Shown here piece by piece: positions 13,101 through 25,100 of a DNA stretch of 64,000 bases. The notes under the pieces are model-generated. The model ran no database searches. It saw only the letters and a list, made by a program, of their open reading frames with translations, and had not been told where the DNA came from. The stretch is from Coriaria nepalensis. Taxonomy: Eukaryota > Streptophyta > Magnoliopsida > Cucurbitales > Coriariaceae. Every line of letters starts with the position of its first letter. The stretch's first letter is position 1. The stretch lies in contig CP114486.1 of the NCBI GenBank assembly GCA_027186245.1, positions 8,136,501-8,200,500 on the forward strand, written 5' to 3'. Position numbers and translations under genes: made by a program.

Positions 13101-16100
13101 ATCATGCTAAGCTTGGACTTTAAATCTTCAAACTTGATGCTTGGTAAGGCCTTAGTTAGGATATCTGTTGTCTGAAGACATGTAGGCATATACGGTAGCT
13201 TGACTATCCCTGCATCTACCTTTTCTTTTATAAAGTGACAATCGATCTCCACATGCTTAGTTCGATTGTGATGTATTGAATTGTTTGCAATACTAATAGC
13301 AGATTGATTATCACATAACATTTTCATTGGTTCATCAACTGAGAATTTTAATTCTTTTAAGAGTCTTCTTAACCACATCCCCTCACATATTCCATGAGCC
13401 ATAGCTTGAAATTCTGCCTCTGCACCACTTCGTGAAACTACAGATTGCTTCTTACTTTGCCATGTAACTAAGTTCCCCCATACATAGGTGCAATAACCTG
13501 AGGTAGATCTCCAGTTTTTGATTGATCCAACTCAATCTACATCACTATAAACTTCAATATCTCTGCGTAATGTTTTTCCAAAGAACAAACCCTTTTCAGG
13601 TGTCATCTTTAGGTACCTCAAGATTCTATAAATAGCCTCCATATGTTCATTTGGACAATTCATAAATTGACTCATCTTACTTACTGCAAAACCAATATCA
13701 AGTCTAGTATGAGATAAACAGATTAGCTTCCCTACAAGACGTTGGTATCTACCCTTATCAACTGGTGTGTTGTTCTCTTTGAGTCCCAATTTTATGGTTG
13801 AGTCCATTGGAGTATCTGCTGGTTTGCATCGCAACATTCCTATTTCCTTTAGTAGGTCCAACACATACTTTCTTTGAGCGACCGAAATTCCCTTCTTAGA
13901 TCGAGCTATTTCCATTCCTAGGAAGTATTTGAGATTTCCCAAATCTTTGATCTCAAATTCTTTAGCTAGGAATTCTTTAGCTAGGAATTCTTTAACACTA
14001 TTAAGATCCTCCTCATTATCTTCTGTTACAATAATATCACCCACATATACAATAAGGATAGCAACCTTTCTTGTGAGAGAAAATTTGACGAACACTGTGT
14101 GATCTGATTGACACTGAGTATATCCGTGTCTTTTGACGACCTTTGTGAATCTATCAAACTAAGCCCTTGGCGATTGCTTGAGTTCGTAAAGTGACATTTT
14201 TAGTTTGCATACCTTGTTGGTTGTATCCGATTTCTCAAACTCGGAAGGAATGTCCATATATACTTCCTCAATTAGATCTCCATTTAGAAATGCATTCTTG
14301 ACATCCAGTTGGTAAAAAGGCCAATCTAGATTTATTGCTAGTGAAAGTAGGACCCGAACAATGTTTAGTTTTGTTACTGGAGCAAATGTTTCTTCATAAT
14401 CAATTCAATAAGACTGGCAATCAACAGAGCTGTCCACATTCCCATCATCTCTGTACTTCGCTGTGAATATCCACTTACACCCCACTGGATGCTTTCTTGA
14501 TGGTAATTCAGTGACTTCCCATGTTTCATTCCTTTTTAGTGCCTGAATTTCTTCACACTCACAGTCTCTCCATTTTGGAGATTTGAGTGCTTCCTGTATA
14601 TTGTTTGGAATATGGATTCCGTTTATGTTAGACGCCAATGCCCTGAAATTGGGTGATAGTCCTTGATAGGACACAAAATTGCATATAGAGTGTTTTGTAC
14701 ATGATCGTTAACACCTTTCCTTAATGCAATAGGCCGATTAATATCATCATTTTCTAACTCGGTAGTAGAAGAGTCATAATTAGTGTTACCTTGAAGGTCT
14801 TCATTTGGCCTTGGATCAGAGTTTGACTCATGGATTTGCTCATGATGTACTAGGAGTTCTATTTCCACTTGGCTTCTTTTCCTTCTTGAGTAAGTAATGA
14901 GATCAGTGTTGTGTTGAATAGTGTCTAGGAGTGGAGGAGAGTTTTGAGTAGGATGGGGATTAAGAATAGGATTTTGTGTGAAACTGTCTAGGCTGCCTAT
15001 GTGAATGGCTTCTTCTTCACTAGGAGGATATGGTGAGGTAGTTTGGTGTCCCTATTCTATGTCCCAAAGCTGATATTCTTATGTAAAGTGGTTCTCCCCG
15101 TGAATGTCAGTTTGGGATAAAAGGGTTGTTGTCCAAAAAAGATTACATCCATCGAGTTGTAGTATTTTTGTGTGTTGGGAGAGTAGCACTTGTACCCTTT
15201 CTGATTAGATGAGTATCCCAAGAAAATACATTTGATTGCTCTAGGATCAAGTTTTCTACTAGTCGGATTGTGATCATGGACAAAGGCTAAGCAACCAAAT
15301 ACCTTGAAAGGAATAGAAGATACGAGGTGTGTATGTGTGGATAGGACGTAAGGAGGGTCTAACATGGCGTATGGAATTTAAGGATCCGAGAGGGCATTCT
15401 GTTGATGAGGTAGGCTGCGGTGAGAATGACATCACTCCAATGGTGCTTTGGGACATGGGATGATAACATGAGTGACCTTGCAACATCTAACAAGTGTCTG
15501 TTTTTCCTTTATGCGATCCCATTCTGTTGAGGTGTATCCACACATGAGCTTTGGTGGACAATTCCTTGTTCTAGTAGATGTGTTAAGAGATGATGTAAAA
15601 TACTCTTTAGCATTATCGGACCTGAAAAGTTGTATCTTAGCTTGAAACTGTGTCGTAACTATAGAGTCGAAATTTTTGAAAATTTGGCCCACTTTTGACT
15701 TTTCTTTCATGAGAAACACCCATGTTAGTCTTGTGTGATCATCTATTAGGGTGATGAACAGTCACCCGTATTGGTTTTTACTCTAGAAGATCCTCATACA
15801 TCATTATGAATCATGAAGAAAGGTTGGGAAGTTTTGTAGGGTTGGTAAGGAAAGGTATTTCAGGTGTGTTTTGAGAGTTGACATATTTCACACTGAAAAA
15901 CAGATGGACTTTTATTAAATAAAATGGACATAAAGTTTGGGTGGCCTAATTGGTAGCTCCAAAACATTACTAGACTATCTTTAGGACATTGACTATGAGG
16001 ATTACCCTCACTTCTAGACACTAAACAATCCAACTTGCAACAATCCTCTTGAGGATCGACACCTTTAGTAGATGGAGCCCCGAGTACATTTTAGCATTTC

Positions 16101-19100
16101 CCATCGTATTCCCGAATCCAAGTCGTGATATTCACATGAGTATGAGAGAAATTTAGTAATACAATTATGATCTCAAATGAGTTTACTGATGGATAATAAG
16201 TTGCAGTCTAGATTTGGAACTAAAAGGACCGAGTTTAGAGTAAGATCTTTTGAGATTGTGATTGATCCTAAACCAGAAACCTTTGAAAGTGATCCATCTG
16301 CAATTCTGATAGTAAAATTTTCATGGGAATGAGAAAAATTACTAAAGAGTTTTATTACCAGTCATGTGGTCTGATGCTCCGGAGTTCAAATTTACCTTTT
16401 TAGAGCAGTAGCAAATTTACCTTTTTGGGCTATGTACCCGGTTCTAATAATGGAGGTGGGTTGTGAGGATGAAGTTCGCTGACTAAACAACTTCTTAAGA
16501 AGATCCATTTGTGCCCTGCTGAACAAGTTAGATTCACCTATTGTAGTAGGTTCTTCCACGTAGGTTTGGTTTCCCCGATCTTCTTTGTTGTAAAGAGGTT
16601 TTGATGGCTTCCAGTTAACTGGTTATCCATGGATTTTCCAGCATATGTCTTTGACATGTCCAGGCTTTCGGCAATGCTCACACCATGGCTGTTCCTTCCT
16701 TTGTCAACTCTCACTTGGTTGATACTGAGCTCCTCTAATAGCTAAGGCCGAAACTTCCAAGTTCTGAGTGACTAAGTGAGATTTCATCATTACCTTTTTT
16801 CTGCTTTCCTCTTTTCTTACTTCAGAAAAAGCCTTTTATAGCCTTGGATTCTCCCTCTTACTTCATCTAAATTAGGGTTCAGTCCAATTAGGAACTTGTA
16901 CAATCTCTTCCTCTCAACATTTGCTTATACTCCTGGATGTCTTCAGTGCACTTCTATGAATGGATCTTGCACAAGTTAAGTTGTTGCCAGTAGCGGGTAA
17001 GGGCATTATACTATTGAGTTACAGTTAAGTCTCCTTGTCATAAGTCATGAAGGTTGCTCTCTATCTCTAACTGTTCCGAGGTGTTCTCATTGTTGGAGTA
17101 GGTCTCCTTAAATGCCTTCCAGATCTCCTTTTCCATTTCATATAGTAGAAAATTTTCTCTAGTGTCTTTAGTCATAGAGTTGATGAGCTAGACATGACCA
17201 TGTTATCTTCCGCCTTCCATACTCTAAACTTCGGATCATCATTTTTTGGTTTAGTAACCTCACCAGATAGATATTCATCCTTGCCTTTGCCGCAAATGTA
17301 TATCATTACTGAATGAGACCATTGAACATAATTGTTCTCATTCAGTTTGTGCCCTATAATGATAACCCGATTGCTTTCCGAGTTTCCTTGGTTGCCACTG
17401 ACCATGCTTTCGGTATTTGAGATGTTTTATGGGTTTGAAATAGACGAAGAACCTAATTTTTCTGTAACCATCCCGTATTTTGTCATGAGAGATTGATTTG
17501 CTAGGGTTTAGAGAATATGAGGCTCTGATACCATGTAAACTTTAGAGGTAAAAGAACTATATTCACTACTTTAGATTTACATCTTAAGGTCCTTTATATA
17601 GGACAAAAACCCTAGTGTAACTACATAATATTTACCTAAACAGAAACAATTAGAATCCCTAAAAATTAGCAACTAATTAATACCTAATAAGCAACCAAAT
17701 CAAACTAATTTATTTGCTGGAATCTTAAATATGTTCTACACCAATGTATCCCACTAAGATGATCACCCCTCCATAACCAATACCACCATAAAATTTATTA
17801 CCTAAACAAATATTTAAAAACATTAGATTAACTGAAAATATATTCCAGTGCTAATTGCCATCCAATACATATAAGTACAAATTATATTAACAATTAAAGT
17901 GGTATTATTATCCCTCATTATTGTCAAGGAATTATAAGTGAAGAGATTGTTTAATTCCTACCTACTTCTATAAACCAATGGGCCTTTGTATAATAGAAAT
18001 TGCTTTATCTTTGAAGAAAGATAATGAATTTTCATTTTGGGAAATTTTGATGTTAGCTAGGAGGGCAAATGCTAATACAAGGTATTGGAAATGTTTCGGA
18101 TACATGATAATTGATTAAGAGCATTGATTGTAGATCATAATTCTAAAACTGGAAGAATATTATTAATAATTTCTACAGATTCTTTATGTTCGGTTAATGT
18201 GCTATGAATTCTTCTTCCTAAGTGAACCATTAGGAAGTCTTATGCCTATTGAAGAATTATGGTAGTGAAAATAATAATTTCTTATTCATCATAAGCTACC
18301 GATGCAGAGGAGAACAATTTTTTTATTTATTCTCCTTGATCCTAGCAACCCAATTTCTTTCTACTCTAATGGGAGTGCGCATCTCAAACTATGAGGGGCC
18401 TTTGAAACCCACACCCAAAAACTGCTACAACATAATTAAAAACTAGAAGCAAATTAGAGAAATAAAATTAGAGATGTTGGAGATCCTTATTTAAAGAAGG
18501 AAACCAAATAACTAATCCTTATAGGGATCACAATTGGAAAGTTTACATGGAGATCTTCATGTTATGTCTTAATATATAGTGCCATAACATGAAAACATTG
18601 TCATTATTGGAAAGGTTTGATAAGGCTGAAATACAAGAATGAGGTTTTTTCTTGGTTTAGGAATTGCTTTGACAATATGAAGAATTACGAAATGGAAAAT
18701 AATAATTTCTTATTCATCATAAGCTATTGATACAAAGGATCTACTTTGACAGCAAATTGTCATTTGTTCTCCTTAATCCTAGCAACATAATACTCCCTAA
18801 AAACTTGTAACAAAATTGGGAAACAAAATTAGAGATCGTGGAGATCTTGATTTGAAATGAGAAATCAAATAAACTAATCTAAATATAGGGATCACAGTTG
18901 GAGTTCCATCACATTTCCTTGAAGAATGACTGCTTTAGTTAGTGTAAGTTTGGCAAGAAAAGGCATTGAGTCTGGAATTGTCAGTTGTGTTTTGCATGCT
19001 GAGTTTGTTTGAGTTCATGTGTTCCTCTGGTTAGTTCACATTCCTCGGCTTGTGCATATTTCTCTGAACAATTTCTGTTGGTGCTTCTGGGAAACAAATT

Positions 19101-22100
19101 TCGATCTATGATAACAATATATGCTTCATCTTCTTTTTTTTTTTTTGATCTACATGTGAGAAACTTATATGAGTATAGATGGATGCCACTAAGTTTTCCT
19201 TTTATCACATTAGTCTCTGACAAATTTGTGCCCTATTTCTGTTAGTGCTTCTGAGAAACAAATTTTGATCAATGATAACAATATTTGTTTTTTTTTTTTT
19301 TTTCTTTTGATCTACATGTGATAAACTTACGAGAGTATAGATGGATCCCACTAAGTTTTCCTTTAATCAATTATTCTTTGACAAATTTGTGCCCTTATTG
19401 TGCAGAGCAATGGGGGATGTTTCAGATCGTATTGGTCGTCCTACAGACAATGGTCAGGTACTTATTTGCCGTGGCTTCACTCTAAAAACGCTTTAGTAGA
19501 TTCTTAGTCATGTTGTTACCGTTTCGTTTTTCCATGAGAATCATGTTTGTCTTATTATTCAAGTCTTACATGAATAACAACGCTATTGTCCCATTCCTTC
19601 ATCGTTGTTTTTTTTTCTTTCCTCTAGATTGGCATAATAGATCCAGATTGCAGATTGATTGGACTCCATTTGTATGATGGGTTATTTAAGGTTGGTACTT
19701 CAGCTTTAAGTATTTTATCCTATTTGTTTTATCTTTTTATCTACTTGTTTAGCTAAATGGCTCTCCATAGTAATTAGGTTCCTCTTAATAACCCATATTG
19801 TTTGTTCTTTTCAGGTTATCCCTTTTGATAATAAGGGGCAACTAAAAGAAGCATTTAACATTAGGTATTCCTTACTTTTTAGTTGTCATGTTTATTAATA
19901 AAATTTACTAACCTATTTTGAGTTGTGTACTGAGCTCGTAAGATATTCCATATCTCTATGTGGGTTTAAAGTTTATTATTGGTTTTCACCTTTCAATATA
20001 TTTGTTAGCCATGACTTCTACAACTTGGTACTTTTTGTCAAGGAATTAGCATTTAATTAGCTCTTTTCCTTATACAAATTGTTTACACAGCAAGCATACA
20101 ACTATCCCTTTACTGTACAGCTAGAATAGGTGTAATTCCCTTGTTTACAGGGACTGATTTTAGGCTTATTAGGAGCCTAATTTATTTCCTAATCTGTTTA
20201 GGCTGAAGTTGTATATATAGACATATAGTCTGATGTAAAGACAAGAAAAACAGCAGAGAATATATTCAGAAATTGTCATCGTATTAGAACCCTAGATTAT
20301 CCTATAGTCTTGATTTCTTGATTTTTTTCTCGTTACCTCGAATTCTAGTCCCGATCTCTTGTCTTGACGATTTTTTATCCCTTCTTGTTTTCTGTTCTGT
20401 GTCTATCTTGACTGCACCATGTCTTGTGAAAAATCAGAAATTTCTTGTGTCCGTTTCAATGGTAAGAACTATACTTCCTGGGAATTTCAATTCCAGTTGA
20501 TTGTCAAAGGAAAGGAACTATGGGGGAATATAGATGGTTTTGCTCCCATCATCTGACAAAGAGAAGGAAAAGGAGAAATATGCTAAATGGGAGATCAAAG
20601 ATGCACAAGTAATGTCTTGGATACGGGTCAGTTGAATCTCAAATCATCTTAAACCTACATCCATATCGCACGGCTGCTGAAATGTGGAACTACCTGAAGA
20701 AAGTCTATCATCAACATAACACAGCTCGACATTTTCAACTCGAACTTGATCTAGCAAATCTCACTCAGGGAAGTCTCTTTATTAGTGATTTTTATTCCAT
20801 TTTTCAAACTATTTGGACCGATTACACTGACATAGTTTATGCAAGTGTTCCTGAAAACAATTTGTTTGATGTGCAATATGTCCATGAAACTAGTCACAGA
20901 GATCAATTCCTAATGAAATTGTGTTATGATTTTGAGCTCATTAGATCGAGTCTAATGAATCTTAGTCCCGTTCCTTCCTTGGATGATTGCTTGCGTGACC
21001 TTTTTCATGAAGAGCAACGCTTGCTCACACAAGCAGCCATGGAACAACAAGTTGCTGCAGTCGCACCATTTTCGGTTGCTTATGCAACTCAAGTAAAACA
21101 TAAAGGCAGAGATATGAGTAATGTCCAGTGTTATAGTTGCAAAGGTTTTGATCACATGGCATCAACTTGTCCCAAAAAATTTTGCAACTATGGTAAGAAA
21201 TTTGGGCATATTATCAAAGAATGCTCCATTCGTCCTCCTAAGAAGACAAAGACTGCATTCAATGTCTCAGTTGGTTCTACTAGTGGATCTGCTCCTGCAC
21301 CAAATGGTTTTGCTACACTACAACTTTCTCTTACTCTTGAAATGGTACATTAGATGATAGCTTCTGCATTTTCTGCTTTTGGAATCTTAGGTAATGCATC
21401 TTCTACACCACAACCTTAGTATTTGATTCGGGCGCCTCTAATCACATGGCTGTAGGTGATACCCCCAACCTTGGTATGATGGCAAGCTGAAAATTCATAC
21501 TGCCAGTGGTGACTTTCTGCCTATCATGGCTGTAGGTGATACCTCTCCATCATTAACTAATGTTCTGGTATCTCCTATGTTATCAACGAACCTTATTTCA
21601 GTAGGTCAGTTGGTTGACAATCACTGTAATGTTCAAATTTCTTAAGCGTCCGGGAGGATGATCGCGAAGGGGCCTAAAGTGGGACGTCTCTTTCCTTTTC
21701 TCCTTTCTCCAAAACTAGCATCTTTGCCTTTTATTCCAGTTTCTTTATCCACTGTTGCAAGCTGTTTTTCTGCTTGAATTGATAGTAAAGTATGGCATAA
21801 ATGCCTAGGGCATCCTAATCCTCTTGTACTCCATACTTTATTCAAATCCAAGTTTCTTGGCAATAAAAATTCGCAGCCTCTTGATTCTGTTCAGTTTGAT
21901 TGTCACACTTGCAAAATTGGTAAAAACAAAGTTCTACCATTTTTTTCACCTCACTCTCCTGTGACAAAATGTTTTGATCTTGTACATAGTGATGTTTGGG
22001 GTATTGCACTTATGATTTCACATGAACACTTTAACTATTTTGTCACATTCATCGATGATTATAGTCGTTTCACTTGAATTTATTTTCTTCGATCTAAAAG

Positions 22101-25100
22101 CGAGATGTTTTCTATTTTCAAAACATTTCTCGCCCTGATTGAGACTCAATTTTCTACGACAATTATAATTGAGTCTGATTCGTGAGGGGAATACATGTCA
22201 TCCACTTTTCAAACTTTTCTTTAAGATCGTGGTATTTTACTCAACGCTCTTGCCCTTATATTCCTCAACAAAATGGGGTAGCTGAGCGAAAAAATCGCCA
22301 TCTTCTTGATGTTGGGAGAACTCTATTACTTGAAACCTTTGTTCCTCCTTGTTTTTGGTGTGAAGCATTGTCTACTGCTGTGCATTTAATTAATCGACTT
22401 CCTTCTCCTACCTTACATAATGATTCTCCCTTTGTTCGCTTGTTTGGTTTCCCTCCAAATTACTCCTCTCTTCAGGTTTTTGGATGTGTGTGCTTTGTTC
22501 ATCTTCCTCCTCCTGAAAGGACAAAACTCATTGCTCAATCGGCCAAGTGTGTCTTCCTTAGATATGCTGCAAATCACAAGGGTTATATCTGTTATGATCC
22601 TCTTATTCGACGATATCGTATCTATCGAAATGTTATTTTCTTTGAAAATCAATCCTTCTTCCCTACTTCTACCCCTTTGGAATTATTTTCAGTGTATGCT
22701 CTTCCTTCTTTTAACCATTCTGCAGATTTTGAGAAATTCAAACCGGGTTTGATTTATAGAAGACGTCTGTTAGACCCGTCATTATTATTATTATTAGTAT
22801 TAGTACTAGTTTTATTATTATGGGGCTATTTTAGTAATTGGTTGGTTAGTAGTATAAATAGGAATATTATGGTTAGGGTTTAGGGGGGAATTGATTTTGG
22901 AGAATAAAAACTCTTAGGGAGAGACGGTCTACCTCTCGAATAGTAGACCAACCTATGTTATTTTGGTTATTGCATAATAAAGATTAGCCCTAATTCTATC
23001 TCTCTAGATCGGGTCCAATCAAATTGGTATTAGAGCACTCGATCAACGATGGCTGCGAAGAAGGTAGAAGCACTCGAGGAGAAATTGGAGAGCGAAGTGA
23101 TGGCGATTAAAACAACGATCGAAGAATGCTTCTCGACAGTACAACATCAGTTTTCGTCTTTGGAAGCTATGTTGGTTAAACTGACCGAGATGCAAACTAG
23201 GTCACCACAACCGAACCTTGACCAAGGTAGAGACGGTCATGGTCGGGCGGTAGGGGAAATCTCCAAAGAGGGCAGCCAGGGCAGTTACAGTGGACGCGAA
23301 GCGGCTGCAAAGGGGGGACTGGCGGCGGGCGGCGTCGAGGTGGGCGTGGGCGTGGGCGCTGGCGCTGGCGCTGGCGCTGGCGGACAGGCTAGGGCAGAGT
23401 TTGGTGGAGACTTGGGGGAAGGTTCCAGGACAGCAACGCCGATGTGGGGATCAGACTGAAGGGGTCAATTCGGAACAGGGAAAAAAGGGGTGGAGCAATG
23501 GCCGACCAACAGTTACGCAACAGAGACCGCCATGGGTGGTGAGGCAAGGGTGTCTAGGGCTAATTTTAGGGTTACGGTGGAACCCCCATGGATTGGGCAA
23601 GGGCAGTATGCGGCGGCGGGGCAGGGCAAAATGTGGGCTAAACTGCAGATTCGTAAGCTGAAAATGCTTATCTTTGAAGGCGAGAATGCAACCGCATGGG
23701 TCTATAGGGTGGAAAGATACTTCGCGGGTAACGGGCTATCCGAAGAGGAAAAGTTGCAGGCAGCGGGTCTCTGTTTGGAGGGGCCGGTGTTGTTATGGTT
23801 CCAATGGTGCGAGCATTGTCAACCCATTGGGTCGTGGGCGGAATTCAAGCATTGGGTAATGGTAAGGTTTCAGAAAAGTTGCGAGGAACTAGTGCATCAC
23901 CATCTAGACCCCCAGTTTCCGGACCATCCGCATCGTACTGCAGTTTCCCGATTTCCACCTTGAGGACAAGGTGTCTCATTGGGAGGGGAGTAATGTTAGA
24001 CCCGTCATTATTATTATTATTAGTATTAGTATTAGTATTATTATTATGGGGCTATTTTAATAATTGGCTGGTTAGTATTATAAATATGAATAGTATGGTT
24101 AGAGTTTAGGGGGGAATTGATTTTGAAGAGTAAGAACTCTTAGGGAGAGACGATCTACTTCTCGAATAGTAGACCAACCTATGTTATTTTGGTTATTGCA
24201 TAATAAAGATTAGCCCTAATTCTATCTCTCTAGATTGGGTCCTATCAACGTCTTTTACCTGTTCCAGGACGTGATTCAGTCCCACTTGCAACCCTTAATG
24301 ATCCATCTCCGACAGTTGATCTTGTCCTTGACCCTGTCCGAGAATCATCTTCCCTTCACCGTAGCACTTGAATCTCAAGACCTCCTGATCGGTATGGTTT
24401 TGAAAACCCAGTTTCATTGTCCATCACTTTGTCTTCGGTTTCTATTCCTTCCTCTTATAAGCAGGCTATGGAGCATGAGTGTTGGCAACAGGCAGTGAAA
24501 GATGAACTTCACGCTCTCGAAGAAAACCACACTTGGGACATTGTATAGTGTCTGCCATCCATCAAGCCCATTGGCAGCAAATGGGTATTTTCTGTTAAAA
24601 TAAACTCTGATGGCTCTTTAGATCGCTACAAAGCTCGATTAGTAACACTTGGGAATAAGCAAGAGTACGGGCTTAACTATGATGAGACTTTTGCTTCGGT
24701 TGCAAAGATGACTACGGTTAGAACGATCCTTGCCATTGCTGCCTCCAAGAGTTGGCCGTGACATTAGATGGATGTAAAGAATGCTTTTTTGCATGGCAAT
24801 TTTAAAAAAGACATCTATATGAAACTTCCATCGGGTATGATGACAACCTCTCCGGACAATGTATGTAAACTTAGGCGTTCTCTATATAGATTGAAGCAAG
24901 CTCCACTGGCATGGTTTGAGAAGTTCTGCAAAACACTACTTCATTCTAAGTTTACACAATGTTAGTATGATTTGTCCCTTTTTCTTCGACAAACTACTAT
25001 GGGTATGGTTATATTTCTCGTCTATGTAGATGACATCGTCATTACCGGTAATGACAATGTCTTGATTGGTGAAGTTCAGTCTATGTTAAATAGTTGTTTT

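Larger units (their letters stand above)
12852..17740 (-). mobile_element. Ty1/copia LTR retrotransposon inserted antisense in DDB1 intron 4
   Basis: The element has LTRs at 12852-13071 and 17534-17740, both TG...CA on the + strand. It is flanked by a perfect 5-bp target duplication CCAAT (12847-12851 and 17741-17745). The PBS (- strand TGGTATCAGAGCC) is at 17521-17533 next to the 5' LTR. A polypurine tract (- strand, TGAGGGGGAA) abuts the 3' LTR at about 13072-13081. The internal order on the - strand is gag, protease, integrase, RT, RNase H, i.e. copia. The LTRs differ by about a dozen substitutions by eye plus a 13-bp indel near 12880. Many stops make it non-autonomous now. Confidence 0.95.
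22768..24247 (+). mobile_element. Gag-only LTR retrotransposon (TR-GAG-like) nested in the intron-7 copia element
   Basis: 1,480 bp in total. The two LTRs are exactly 254 bp each, at 22768-23021 and 23994-24247, both TG...CA and beginning TGTTAGACCC. A perfect target duplication ACGTC (22763-22767 and 24248-24252) interrupts the copia integrase-RT linker. The PBS (TTGGTATTAGAGC, about 23024-23036) resembles tRNA-iMet type, and a polypurine tract (GGGAGGGGAGTAA) precedes the 3' LTR. The interior carries only gag coding sequence plus a short pol terminus. The LTRs differ at about 16 positions. It lacks protease, RT and integrase, so movement would need enzymes in trans. Confidence 0.94.

Noticed and set aside
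23290..23390. Gly/Ala-rich protein domain as a possible novel gene
   Set aside because: It is a GGCGCT simple repeat inside the gag of the nested element.
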